Shown here piece by piece: positions 1-8,659 of a stretch of 64,000 nt of DNA (position 1 is its first letter; every line of letters starts with the position of its first letter). This stretch comes from Marinobacter nitratireducens. GTDB lineage: Bacteria; Pseudomonadota; Gammaproteobacteria; Pseudomonadales; Oleiphilaceae. The notes beneath the pieces were generated by a model. It made no database searches. It was given only the letters and a program-made list of their open reading frames with translations, and had not been told where the DNA came from. Position numbers and translations under genes: made by a program. The stretch lies in the NCBI RefSeq assembly GCF_000708045.1, contig NZ_ANIE01000003.1:1-64000 (forward strand), in the 5' to 3' direction.

Positions 1-109
1 CCCCCCCCCCCCTCAGTTGGGCTGTGCTCCTGTCAAAAGTTCGTCGGCAACATGGCACTTACCTTTTTCATTGCGTTTAAGTTTATGAAAAATATAGATA
101 AACGAGTTT

Positions 110-125
110 TGGCCTGCTGCTTGCT
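110..125 (+). promoter_or_regulatory. sigma-54 promoter upstream of fliE
   Basis: A -24/-12 element with TGG at 110-112, exactly ten bases, then GC at 123-124 within TTGC. It lies about 65 bases before the fliE start and reads in the same direction. In Pseudomonas-type flagellar hierarchies fliE operons depend on RpoN with FleQ/FleR, which fits. The enhancer site was not identified. Confidence 0.75.
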
Positions 126-191
126 TTTAAACCCGTAACAATGGTTCAAGAGAACGTCCGCCTTTAGAACGGGTGGCATCGGGAGAAAGTT

Positions 192-560
192 ATGGTTCAG
201 CGTGCCGACATCAACAGTGTGCTTTCTGACATCCGCTCATTGCGCGCCCAGATGATGCAGAACCAGCAGATTGAGCAGGATCAGTCGGTTCGTGGTCGTA
301 TCGACGGGCCGCGTCAGGTACAGGAAACTCAGGAAACACCCAGTTTCAGTGACATGCTGGGGAATGCGGTCAATAACGTGAACGAGTTGCAGCAGAACGC
401 CAGTGCACTTCGCACCTCCTACGATATGGGGGATCCGAACGTCGACATTACCCGAGTTATGATTGCTGCCCAGAAGTCCTCTGTCTCGTTTGAGGCGCTG
501 ACCCAGGTGCGAAACCGGGTCGTTCGCGCCTACGAAGACATCATGAATATGCCTATTTGA
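192..560 (+). CDS. fliE: FliE, flagellar MS ring-rod junction protein
   Basis: FliE joins the membrane-embedded MS ring (FliF) to the proximal rod and is an early substrate of the flagellar type III export apparatus. The 122-residue product is slightly longer than the roughly 104 residues of enteric FliE, the extra length being a polar, glutamine-rich N-terminus. The conserved C-terminal part (about residues 70-122, with AAQKSSVSFEAL and the final VVRAYEDIMNMPI) is typical. The start follows GGGAGAAAG at 180-188. It is first in the fliEFGHIJ run and 15 bases from fliF, behind a sigma-54 promoter. Confidence 0.96.
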   Translation: MVQRADINSVLSDIRSLRAQMMQNQQIEQDQSVRGRIDGPRQVQETQETPSFSDMLGNAVNNVNELQQNASALRTSYDMGDPNVDITRVMIAAQKSSVSFEALTQVRNRVVRAYEDIMNMPI

Positions 561-575
561 TAACGGAGCAGAGAC

Positions 576-2291
576 ATGGCCAGCGTTCCTGCAGAAACAG
601 CTACCCAGAATATGCCAGCCTCCCAGGAGAGCGATGACGCTCCTGAAAACCGTAGCGATCTGTTTCTCGGCTTTAATCGACTGAACCTGCTTCGTCAGAT
701 TGGCCTGATGGTGGGGCTCGCCGCCAGCGTCGCGCTTGGCGTTGCGGTTGTGCTTTGGGCGCAGGAACCGAATTACCAGCCGGTGGTCGGGGACCTGTCC
801 GCCTATAACCCTCAGGACGTCACCACGATCCTGGACAGTAATGGTATCGACTACAAAATGGACCCGCGGACCGGTGCGCTGCTGGTGCCGTCCGAGCAGG
901 TTTACAACGCCCGCCTGAAGCTCGCTGCTGAGGGCGTCACCGATCAGAAAACACTGGGCTATGAGTTGCTGGACCAGGAGCGTGGACTTGGAACCTCCCA
1001 GTTCATGGAAACGGTCAGCTATCGCCGTGGTCTTGAGGGCGAGCTGGCTCGCACGATTGCAGCCATGCGAGGTGTGCGGAACGCCCGGGTTCATCTGGCC
1101 ATACCCGAGCGCTCGGTATTCGTACGGGATGCGAGGGAACCTTCTGCATCGGTATTTCTTGAGGTATTTGCGGGTCGGCGTCCGGAGCAGGAGCAGATTG
1201 ATGCGATCGTGAATCTGGTCGCCGGTAGTATTCCAATGATGAAGAAAGGCGGCGTTACCGTGGTCGATCAGAACGGTAATCTGCTCACTGGCAAAGAGGC
1301 GAAGAATGACGCCGATCGGATGAAAGACCAGTACGAGTACACGGCCCAGATTGAAGAACGGCTCAGCCGTCGTGTGGCATCACTGATTGGCCCCATCGTG
1401 GGCGAGGGACGTTATCGAACGGAGGTTTCGGCCGATCTCGATTTTTCTTCGGTGGAGCGTGCCGAGGAAGTATTTAACCCCGACCAGCAGGCGGTCCGTA
1501 GTGAGCGGGAACTGACCGAACAGCGCAGTTCCGGCGGTCCTGTGGGCATACCAGGGGCATTATCAAATCAGCCGCCCGCAAACGCTACCGTACCTGAGCA
1601 GGCCAATGCGAACGCCAATGCAGACGGCAACCAGGGGCAGGCTGCCCAACCCGTCAATGTTCGCAAAGAAGCCACCCGCAACTATGAGATGGATCGCAGC
1701 GTCAGTTATGTCCGTCAGGAGCTGGGGCGCGTTAAGCGGGTAACGGTCGCTCTTGCTGTTGATGATATGAAAGTTGTCGACCCCGAGACGGGAGAGGTCA
1801 GCTACCAACCCTGGCCCGAACAGGAGCTTCAGCGCCTGAACATGCTGGTGCGCGATGCTGTGGGCTATTCCGCCGCCCGGGGAGATAGCGTGACGGTCAT
1901 GAATACGGCCTTTGCTCCGGAAGAGGCAGTTGAGTTCGAGGCCCCCGGATTCTGGGAGCAGCCCTGGTTCTGGGACCTGATGAAGCAGGTCCTTGCGGGA
2001 CTGGTCATCCTGGTGTTGGTGCTCGGATTGTTGCGTCCGACGCTGAAAACCCTGTCCGGTGGTGGCCGCCAGGAGCGTGGGGGAGAACTGGCTGAAGGTG
2101 GCTACGGCGAGCTTGAAGGTATGGAAGGTGGCGATGCTCTTCGTGAAGCCATGTCCTCACAGGATGAACTGCTTTTGCCGGGCGCTACGGACAGTTATGA
2201 TAGGCAGTTGAATGCACTGAAAGGCCTGATTGCAGAAGACCCGGGTCGGGTTGCTCAGGTCATGCGCCAGTGGGTGAATGTCGATGACTGA
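576..2291 (+). CDS. fliF: FliF, flagellar MS ring protein
   Basis: FliF polymerises in the inner membrane into the MS ring, the base on which the rotor and export gate are assembled. The 571-residue product has the expected layout: cytoplasmic N-terminus, first membrane segment at about residues 38-62, a large periplasmic part with two ring-building motifs (including the YRRGLEGELARTI stretch), a low-complexity Asn/Ala/Pro/Gln segment near residues 325-370, a second membrane segment at about 465-488, and an acidic C-terminal tail that in the family binds FliG. Length matches the family (550-570). It overlaps the start of fliG. Confidence 0.97.
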   Translation: MASVPAETATQNMPASQESDDAPENRSDLFLGFNRLNLLRQIGLMVGLAASVALGVAVVLWAQEPNYQPVVGDLSAYNPQDVTTILDSNGIDYKMDPRTGALLVPSEQVYNARLKLAAEGVTDQKTLGYELLDQERGLGTSQFMETVSYRRGLEGELARTIAAMRGVRNARVHLAIPERSVFVRDAREPSASVFLEVFAGRRPEQEQIDAIVNLVAGSIPMMKKGGVTVVDQNGNLLTGKEAKNDADRMKDQYEYTAQIEERLSRRVASLIGPIVGEGRYRTEVSADLDFSSVERAEEVFNPDQQAVRSERELTEQRSSGGPVGIPGALSNQPPANATVPEQANANANADGNQGQAAQPVNVRKEATRNYEMDRSVSYVRQELGRVKRVTVALAVDDMKVVDPETGEVSYQPWPEQELQRLNMLVRDAVGYSAARGDSVTVMNTAFAPEEAVEFEAPGFWEQPWFWDLMKQVLAGLVILVLVLGLLRPTLKTLSGGGRQERGGELAEGGYGELEGMEGGDALREAMSSQDELLLPGATDSYDRQLNALKGLIAEDPGRVAQVMRQWVNVDD

Positions 2292-3327
2292 TCAAGCCAA
2301 TCAGCAGGGTGCGGATGCCCCGCAGAAGCCGATGCGGAAAATTCCGCGGGTGGAGCAGGCGGCAATTCTACTGATGTCACTCGGTGAGGCCGACGCCGCC
2401 GAAGTGCTCAAGCACATGGGGCCGAAAGAGGTTCAGCGTGTTGGTGTCGCGATGGCTCAGATGCAGGATATCAGCAAAGACGAAGTCACCTACGTACTGA
2501 ATCAGTTTGTGGATGCCGTTGGTGGGCAGACCGGGCTGGGCGTTGGTAACGATGACTATATCCGAACCATGCTGACCCAGGCCTTGGGAGACGACAAAGC
2601 TGCCAGCCTGATCGACCGAATCCTGATCGGTGGAAACACAACAGGCCTCGACACGCTCAAGTGGATGGAGCCGCGCGCCGTTGGCGACATTATTCGCTAT
2701 GAGCATCCGCAGATTCAGGCCATCGTTATTTCCTACCTTGATCCGGACCAGGCGTCTGAAATTCTGGCGACGCTGGACGAAAAAGTGCGACTTGATGTGA
2801 TGATGCGGGTTGCCTCTCTCGAAAGCATCCAGCCCCAGGCGTTGCAAGAACTTAACGATATCCTCGAGAAGCAGTTCTCCGGCGGCTCCGCGGCCCAAAC
2901 CAGTCGTATCGGCGGCATCAAGCGCGCTGCAGACATCATGAATTTCATGGATCGCAGTATCGAAGGATCCCTGATGGATTCCATCAAGGATATGGATCCG
3001 GACCTGGCGTCCACGATCGAGGACCTGATGTTCGTGTTTGATAACCTCAAAGACATTGACGATCGTGGCATTCAGGCTCTTCTCCGGGAAGTGTCTTCGG
3101 AAGTGCTCGTGGTTGCCCTCAAGGGTGCTGATGACGCGGTCAAAGACAAGATCTTCAAGAACATGTCCAAGCGGGCGGCCGAGTTGCTGCAGGATGATCT
3201 TGAAGCGAAAGGCCCGGTTAAAGTCAGCGAGGTTGAAGGCGCCCAGAAGGATATTATTACAGTGGCACGGCGCATGGCCGAGGCCGGGGAAATTTCCCTC
3301 GGCGGTGCCGGTGAAGAAATGATGTGA
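2284..3327 (+). CDS. fliG: FliG, flagellar rotor switch protein
   Basis: FliG is the rotor protein of the C ring: its N-terminus holds FliF, its middle holds FliM, and its C-terminal charged ridge meets the stator for torque. The product (about 347 residues) shows the conserved EQAAILLMSLGE start, the EHPQIQAIVISYL middle region and the C-terminal MFVFDNLKDIDDRGIQALLREV helix carrying charged residues. ATG at 2284 is preferred over 2278 because the GGGTGA ribosome site lies 7-8 bases from it. The start overlaps the fliF stop, suggesting translational coupling. Confidence 0.96.
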   Translation: MTDQANQQGADAPQKPMRKIPRVEQAAILLMSLGEADAAEVLKHMGPKEVQRVGVAMAQMQDISKDEVTYVLNQFVDAVGGQTGLGVGNDDYIRTMLTQALGDDKAASLIDRILIGGNTTGLDTLKWMEPRAVGDIIRYEHPQIQAIVISYLDPDQASEILATLDEKVRLDVMMRVASLESIQPQALQELNDILEKQFSGGSAAQTSRIGGIKRAADIMNFMDRSIEGSLMDSIKDMDPDLASTIEDLMFVFDNLKDIDDRGIQALLREVSSEVLVVALKGADDAVKDKIFKNMSKRAAELLQDDLEAKGPVKVSEVEGAQKDIITVARRMAEAGEISLGGAGEEMM

Positions 3328-4133
3328 TGAAAGATTCTTCCAGGGATTCCCGTCGTATACCCAAGGAGCAGCTCACCGCCTACGAGCGTTGGGAGCTGCC
3401 GTTGCTTGATGCCAGCGGCAACGAAGTGGCCCGGGAAGAGGAGCGCGAGGTCAAGCCGCTGACCGCATCGGATATCGATGAAATTCGTCAGGCTGCACGC
3501 GAAGATGGATTTCGGGAAGGCCGCGACGCGGGGTATCAGGAAGGATTTGCAGAAGGACAGGAAAAAGGCCACCAGGAGGGTCTTGAAGCGGGGCTTGCCG
3601 AGGGACGTGAGAAGGGCGAGCAACAGGGCCGGGAAGAGAGCCGGCAGGACGTAGACGCGAAGCTCGAACGACTTGAGCAGGTCATGGGTGAGTTGCTGCA
3701 GCCAATCAGTCGTCACGAGGATGAACTCGAGGCGGCGCTGGTGAATCTTACGACGGAGCTGGCCCGGGCCGTGGTCTATCGAGACCTGGCGACTGATTCT
3801 TCACAGATTCAGGCGGTTGTGCGCCGGGCAATTGAGGCTCTGCCGTCCACCACAGACAATGTTCGCATTCACGTTCATCCCGATGACGCGGCCCTGATCA
3901 CCGAAGTTGCAACGCGTCTCGACGCCCCATCGTCCATTGTCGAGGATCCAGCGATCATGCCGGGAGGTTGTAAGGTCGAAACCCGCAACAGCCTGGTGGA
4001 TTTTACCGTTGAAAAGCGTTTCCAAAAGGCCGTAAGAGGCATGTTCGACAAGCAGTCCGAACTGGATAGTGCCGTCGGTGCCGAGCGCGAAGGCGGAGAA
4101 GCAGGAGACGGCGATGACATCAACGCTGGCTGA
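3327..4133 (+). CDS. fliH: FliH, flagellar export ATPase stator/regulator
   Basis: FliH binds and regulates the FliI export ATPase and links it to FliN at the C ring. The product has about 268 residues. Residues about 50-105 hold a string of GxxxG-type repeats ([15 protein letters not shown], then [15 protein letters not shown]), a hallmark of FliH, followed by a helical region and the FliI-binding C-terminal domain. ATG at 3327 shares one base with the fliG stop codon (TGATG); a GTG at 3324 is the alternative. It overlaps fliI by 20 bases. Confidence 0.95.
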   Translation: MKDSSRDSRRIPKEQLTAYERWELPLLDASGNEVAREEEREVKPLTASDIDEIRQAAREDGFREGRDAGYQEGFAEGQEKGHQEGLEAGLAEGREKGEQQGREESRQDVDAKLERLEQVMGELLQPISRHEDELEAALVNLTTELARAVVYRDLATDSSQIQAVVRRAIEALPSTTDNVRIHVHPDDAALITEVATRLDAPSSIVEDPAIMPGGCKVETRNSLVDFTVEKRFQKAVRGMFDKQSELDSAVGAEREGGEAGDGDDINAG

Positions 4134-5505
4134 ACGCCTCTCACGATATCAGGCCACGTTATCCGATGACGAGCCCAAACCGGAGCTGTCTGGACGGCTG
4201 ACCCGAATGGTCGGTCTGACCCTGGAATGCGTCGGCTGTCCCATGGTTGTCGGGGATCGCTGCATGATCCAGGGGCATGGTACCGGCAATGTCGAAGCAG
4301 AAGTCGTCGGGTTTGAGGACGATAAAGTCTATCTGATGCCGCTGACCGCCATTGAGGGTCTGAAACCCGGGGCCAGAGTGATTCCGCTGTCCGCAACCAG
4401 CCGGGTGCCCGTGGGACCTCAAATGCTCGGGCGGGTCGTTAACGGCAGCGGCGAACCATTGGATGGCAAGGGGCCGTTGCAGGAAGAAGCCCGAGTATCC
4501 CTCACAGGTGACATCATCAACCCGCTCAACCGGGCGCCAGTCCGGCAGTCCATGGACGTCGGTATCCGTGCGATTAACTCACTGCTGACGGTTGGGCAGG
4601 GCCAGCGACTGGGACTGTTCGCGGGCAGTGGTGTCGGTAAAAGCATGCTGCTGGGCATGATGACCCGGTTTACCGATGCCGACATCACCATCGTTGGATT
4701 GATTGGTGAGCGTGGCCGCGAGGTCAAGGAATTTATTGAAGACATTCTCGGTGACGAAGGCCTGGCGCGTTCTGTGGTGGTGGCATCGCCGGCCGATGAC
4801 TCGCCGTTGATGCGCTTGCGGGCTGCAATGCTGACCACCCGTATTGCCGAGTACTATCGCGATCAGGGCAAGCGTGTGTTGTTGCTGATGGACTCGCTGA
4901 CGCGCTATGCGCAGGCCCAACGTGAGATCGCCCTCGCTGTCGGAGAGCCTCCCGCCACCAAGGGTTACCCGCCATCGGTATTCGCGAAGCTTCCGCAACT
5001 GGTCGAGCGTACTGGTAATGGACGACCTGGGGGCGGGTCTATTACCGCATTCTATACCGTCTTGACCGAAGGTGATGACCAGCAAGATCCCATTGCAGAC
5101 GCTGCACGGGCGATACTGGATGGCCACATCGTATTGTCCCGGCGTCTGGCCGAGGAAGGGCATTACCCGGCCATTGATGTCGAGGCGTCCATCAGCCGCG
5201 TGATGCCTCAGGTGACGGATCCGGAGCATTTCTCCCGTGCCCAACGTTTCAAGCAAGTCTATTCCCGCTATCAGCAGGCCAGGGATCTCATCAGTGTCGG
5301 CGCATATGTCAAAGGCTCTGATCCGGAAACCGACTTTGCTATTGCCCACATCGGGAACATGATCCAGTTCCTCAAGCAGGGCTTGAATGAAAGTGCTCCG
5401 CTCCAGCAGAGTATCGATCAGTTGCTGTCAGTTGTTCCGGAACGCCGCTCACCAGAACGTCGTAATGCACCGGCTCAGGCTGGATCCCCAGGAGAGCGTA
5501 GCTGA
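4114..5505 (+). CDS. fliI: FliI, flagellar export ATPase
   Basis: FliI is the hexameric F1-beta-like ATPase that unfolds and delivers substrates to the flagellar type III export gate. The 463-residue product has the P-loop GSGVGKS at about residues 171-177 preceded by LGLFA, the [11 protein letters not shown] motif typical of FliI/F1-beta, and a Walker B region [11 protein letters not shown]. The start at 4114 follows a good AGGAGA site and lies inside the end of fliH; an upstream in-frame start at 4069 has no ribosome site. The stop shares a base with the start of fliJ. Confidence 0.97.
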   Translation: MTSTLAERLSRYQATLSDDEPKPELSGRLTRMVGLTLECVGCPMVVGDRCMIQGHGTGNVEAEVVGFEDDKVYLMPLTAIEGLKPGARVIPLSATSRVPVGPQMLGRVVNGSGEPLDGKGPLQEEARVSLTGDIINPLNRAPVRQSMDVGIRAINSLLTVGQGQRLGLFAGSGVGKSMLLGMMTRFTDADITIVGLIGERGREVKEFIEDILGDEGLARSVVVASPADDSPLMRLRAAMLTTRIAEYYRDQGKRVLLLMDSLTRYAQAQREIALAVGEPPATKGYPPSVFAKLPQLVERTGNGRPGGGSITAFYTVLTEGDDQQDPIADAARAILDGHIVLSRRLAEEGHYPAIDVEASISRVMPQVTDPEHFSRAQRFKQVYSRYQQARDLISVGAYVKGSDPETDFAIAHIGNMIQFLKQGLNESAPLQQSIDQLLSVVPERRSPERRNAPAQAGSPGERS

Positions 5506-5948
5506 TGTTGCGTTCCAAGCGACTGGCCGTGGTGCTCACCCTGGAAGAGAGAAAGGAGCAGGAAGCGCTGGAACGTATGGGGGAGGCCAGGGAAGCGGTA
5601 GACCAACAGCGCCAGCAGGTGGATAACCTGAACCGTTACCAGCAGGAGTATCGGGATCAGATTCGGAACAGTCAGCAAGGTGTTGTCCAGGTGTCTCGGT
5701 TGCAGGCCTGGCAGGCGTTTATCGCCCAGCTGGATCAGGTGATACGACAGCAACAGCAGCAGCTCGAGAAGGCTGAGCAAGTATTTGAGGCCCGTCGGCT
5801 GGAATGGCAGCAAGCCTGGGAGCGCAAACGGGGAATGGAAAAATACATAGAGTCCTGTCGGCAACAGGAACAGCGAGACCAGGACATCCGGGAGCAGAAG
5901 CTCGCTGATGAGGCCGCAGGAAGAGCATTTGCTCGACGTCACCGTTGA
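5505..5948 (+). CDS. fliJ: FliJ, flagellar export chaperone
   Basis: FliJ is a small coiled-coil protein that sits in the FliI hexamer like the gamma subunit of F1 and escorts export chaperones. The 147-residue product is almost entirely charged/glutamine-rich helix (RQQQQQLEKAEQVFEARRLEW), as in the family. Its start overlaps the fliI stop by one base (TGATG). It ends the fliEFGHIJ run; about 125 bases separate it from the next gene, the start of a signalling cluster. Confidence 0.93.
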   Translation: MLRSKRLAVVLTLEERKEQEALERMGEAREAVDQQRQQVDNLNRYQQEYRDQIRNSQQGVVQVSRLQAWQAFIAQLDQVIRQQQQQLEKAEQVFEARRLEWQQAWERKRGMEKYIESCRQQEQRDQDIREQKLADEAAGRAFARRHR

Positions 5949-6074
5949 ACTTGCGCCACGTCAATCCTTTGTCCATGCCAATTTCATGCAGGTAGACTAT
6001 CCTTAGCCGAAGACAAGCCGCAGATCTATTCTGTTGGTTATCGGTATTAATTGAAGATCTTCGGAGGTTCCGGT

Positions 6075-6380
6075 ATGTCGATACAGACGCGCCGTGGAGG
6101 GGATGGTGAAACCCTGATCATAAGCATTGAGGGGCGATTCGATTTCAGCACCCATCAGGCCTTTCGTGATGCCTACGAGCATGGCGAGAAGGATATCCGG
6201 AACTACGTTGTAGACCTTTCCAACACCACTTATCTGGACAGTTCAGCCCTTGGTATGCTCCTGCTGCTCCGGGATTATGCCGGAGGTGACAGCGCCCGCA
6301 TCTCCATAGAGAACTGCAATAATGATGTCCGCCGCATTCTCTCCATTTCCAATTTCGAGCAGTTGTTCGCCATTCGGTGA
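6075..6380 (+). CDS. hsbA: STAS-domain anti-sigma factor antagonist, HsbA type
   Basis: This 101-residue single STAS domain protein resembles anti-sigma factor antagonists. Residues YLDSSALGMLLLL carry the phosphorylatable serine at position 56, the same number as the reported site in Pseudomonas aeruginosa HsbA. In that organism HsbA switches partners between the anti-sigma factor FlgM and a diguanylate cyclase, depending on phosphorylation by HsbR. The start at 6075 has GGAGG seven bases upstream; a TTG 24 bases earlier is less likely. Its stop overlaps the next gene (GTGA), and the two following genes encode the matching HsbR and HptB proteins. Confidence 0.88.
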   Translation: MSIQTRRGGDGETLIISIEGRFDFSTHQAFRDAYEHGEKDIRNYVVDLSNTTYLDSSALGMLLLLRDYAGGDSARISIENCNNDVRRILSISNFEQLFAIR

Positions 6381-8161
6381 AACAAAGGCTTCCGCAGGCA
6401 ACCTCTGTGACTGAGCCAGCGCTTGATGACCAGCCCCTCAAGATACTGATAGCTGATGACAGCGACAGTGATCGCCTGATTCTCAAGGCATTGATAAAGC
6501 GTCTGGGGCACGACGTCAGAGACGCATGCAACGGCCGTGAGGCCGTTGAGCAGTATCAGACATACAGGCCGGATCTCGTCCTGCTTGATGCTCTGATGCC
6601 GGTTATGGATGGTATGGAAGCGGCCCGGCAGATCAAGACGCTGGCCGGTGAACGAATGGTTCCGCTGATCTTTTTGACCTCTTTGTCGGAAGCTGGCGCC
6701 TTGGCTCGATGCCTGGAGGCCGGGGGCGATGATTTCCTGAGTAAGCCCTACAACCGCGTGATTCTTGAAGCAAAGATCAATGCGTTTAACCGGATGCGCT
6801 TGATGCATCAGACGCTATCGGATCAGCGGGACATCATCCGCGAGCGAAACCAGCAGCTGACGGAAGAGCAGGAAGTGGCCAAGAGGGTGTTTGATAATGT
6901 CGCGCATACCGGATGTTTGCACGCGGACAATATTCGATATCACGCGTCGCCCCTCTCAATCTTTAATGGTGATGTCCTGTTCGCCTCTCCCGGACCTGCC
7001 GGTGGGATGCTGATATTTATTGGTGACTTCACGGGGCATGGTTTACCCGCAGCCATCGGTGCAATGCCGGTCGCTGAGATCTTTTATGGCATGGCGGCCA
7101 AGGGGTTCAACGGAGCCGATATCCTTAGAGAAATCAATCAAAAGCTGAAACGTATTCTACCGTCGGGCATGTTTTGTTGCGGCGCCATGATCGAGGCGGA
7201 CTTCAAGCATAACCAGATAAAGGTGTGGAATGGGGGGCTTCCCGACGGTTGGCTGATCAGTCCGTCCGGGCAACGGAAGCCCTTGCCATCGCGGCACTTG
7301 CCGCTGGGGATTCTCGAACCTGAACGTTTCGACGACAGCATGGAGGCGGTTTCCACCGCAAGGCAGGACCGGCTGCTGCTCATGACGGACGGCGTGTTGG
7401 AGTGTCAGGATGCCAGCGGGCAGTTGTTTGGCGAGGGCAGGCTGCTTAGGGCCTTGGATAGGGCAGGCGATGTCTACGATGCTGTCATGGAGGAAGTGCA
7501 GACATTTACCGGGAATCAGAGCGGCCGGGACGATCTGACCCTGCTTTGTCTAGAAATGATTGAAGAGACACACAGCGCGGCCATGCCGGAGAGATCCGTG
7601 CCGTCGGTGCTGTCAGGCCCTCGGGAATGGCATTGTGCCTACGAGATTCGTGAAAGCACATTGGGTGAATTCAGTCCGCTTCCACTTTTGTTGCACATTT
7701 GTATGGAAGTGCCAGGACTTCGTCGTAAAAGTGGTGAGATATATACGCTTCTTGCTGAACTTTATAATAATGCACTCGAGCACGGTGTTCTGGAATTGCC
7801 GTCAGGTTGGAAGCATTCGCCGGATGGCTTTGGGCGCTACTATGAGGAGCGGCACAAGCGCCTGAAGGACGTAAAGGGACATTTCATACGCTTTGATCTC
7901 CGGCATTCTATGAAAGCGCATGGCGGCCAACTTCGTGTAATATGCGAGGATAGTGGCCCCGGTTTCGATTTCGAAAATCATCCGGCTCTGCATCCAGATA
8001 ACGGGGAACGGAGTAGCCTTAACTATGCTGGAAGGGGACTTATGTTGCTCAGGCGTTTGGCCCAATCCGTCACGTTCCACCACCGGGGCAATCGCGTGGA
8101 AATTGTTTATGATTGGGAATATACCGGCGTCTCTTCTGGAGAAGAGGTCTCGGTCGGATGA
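6377..8161 (+). CDS. hsbR: HsbR-type response regulator with PP2C phosphatase and HATPase domains
   Basis: A 594-residue three-part protein. Residues about 22-140 form a receiver domain (ILIADDSDSDR; phosphoacceptor Asp71 in LVLLDALMP). The middle, about 185-395, is a SpoIIE/PP2C-type serine phosphatase (GDFTGHGLPAAIGAMP, LLLMTDGVLE, GRDDLTLL). The C-terminal part, about 425-590, is an anti-sigma-factor-like HATPase (ELYNNALEHGV, EDSGPGFDF). The family P. aeruginosa HsbR has the same order and both phosphorylates and dephosphorylates HsbA. The GTG start overlaps the hsbA stop. Receiver input is probably the Hpt protein encoded next. Confidence 0.9.
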   Translation: MKQRLPQATSVTEPALDDQPLKILIADDSDSDRLILKALIKRLGHDVRDACNGREAVEQYQTYRPDLVLLDALMPVMDGMEAARQIKTLAGERMVPLIFLTSLSEAGALARCLEAGGDDFLSKPYNRVILEAKINAFNRMRLMHQTLSDQRDIIRERNQQLTEEQEVAKRVFDNVAHTGCLHADNIRYHASPLSIFNGDVLFASPGPAGGMLIFIGDFTGHGLPAAIGAMPVAEIFYGMAAKGFNGADILREINQKLKRILPSGMFCCGAMIEADFKHNQIKVWNGGLPDGWLISPSGQRKPLPSRHLPLGILEPERFDDSMEAVSTARQDRLLLMTDGVLECQDASGQLFGEGRLLRALDRAGDVYDAVMEEVQTFTGNQSGRDDLTLLCLEMIEETHSAAMPERSVPSVLSGPREWHCAYEIRESTLGEFSPLPLLLHICMEVPGLRRKSGEIYTLLAELYNNALEHGVLELPSGWKHSPDGFGRYYEERHKRLKDVKGHFIRFDLRHSMKAHGGQLRVICEDSGPGFDFENHPALHPDNGERSSLNYAGRGLMLLRRLAQSVTFHHRGNRVEIVYDWEYTGVSSGEEVSVG

Positions 8162-8185
8162 TCGTCAGGACCACAGGGGGTTGGT

Positions 8186-8533
8186 ATGGTTGATAAGCCA
8201 CACCTAGATGAAGAGGCATTGGCCGAGCTTCAGGACGTTATGGAGGATGAGTTTGAGGTTCTGATCCATACCTTCATCAATGATTCCAGGGATCGGATTG
8301 CCGGGTTGCGGCATGCAGCCACAAATGGTGACGCCGATGCCTTCGCAAAGATGGCGCACAGTTTCAAAGGAAGCAGCATCAATATCGGTGCTCCCCACCT
8401 CGGGGAACTCTGTCTGGTTGCAGAGAAAGCGGGAAAGGCTCAATCGCTTGAGGATTCTGAGTCGATGCTTTCGAATATTGAAGAGGAATTCCGGACCGTC
8501 ACCGACATGCTAGAAGGTTTGATGGTCAGGTGA
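8186..8533 (+). CDS. hptB: Hpt-domain phosphotransfer protein, HptB type
   Basis: A 115-residue single Hpt domain. The phosphorylatable histidine is His58 in KMAHSFKGSSINIGA, the canonical HxxKGxS core. By context and size it should pass phosphate to the receiver of the preceding HsbR protein, as HptB does in Pseudomonas, where several hybrid kinases feed it; no such kinase is encoded here. ATG at 8186 follows AGGGGG. The trio hsbA-hsbR-hptB lies between fliJ and fliK. Confidence 0.88.
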   Translation: MVDKPHLDEEALAELQDVMEDEFEVLIHTFINDSRDRIAGLRHAATNGDADAFAKMAHSFKGSSINIGAPHLGELCLVAEKAGKAQSLEDSESMLSNIEEEFRTVTDMLEGLMVR

Positions 8534-8551
8534 CTCCGCTAGACGGGACTC

Positions 8552-8567
8552 TGGCATTGGTTTTGCT
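8552..8567 (+). promoter_or_regulatory. sigma-54 promoter upstream of fliK
   Basis: TGGCAT, then TTGCT, with GG at 8553-8554 and GC at 8565-8566 separated by exactly ten bases. It begins 18 bases after the hptB stop and lies about 95 bases before the fliK start, in the same direction. This makes fliK a separate RpoN-dependent unit. Confidence 0.75.
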
Positions 8568-8659
8568 GGCTATAGGGTAAATCACTCGAAAACGGTTGCG
8601 CATTGTGTCCAACCGGCAAAAAGCGGGTGTTAACCAGACAATAGCGGCAAGAGGTTGCC

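Noticed and set aside
53..70. TGGCAC-like -24 element before fliE
   Set aside because: No GC at the required spacing (TT instead); the site at 110-125 is complete.
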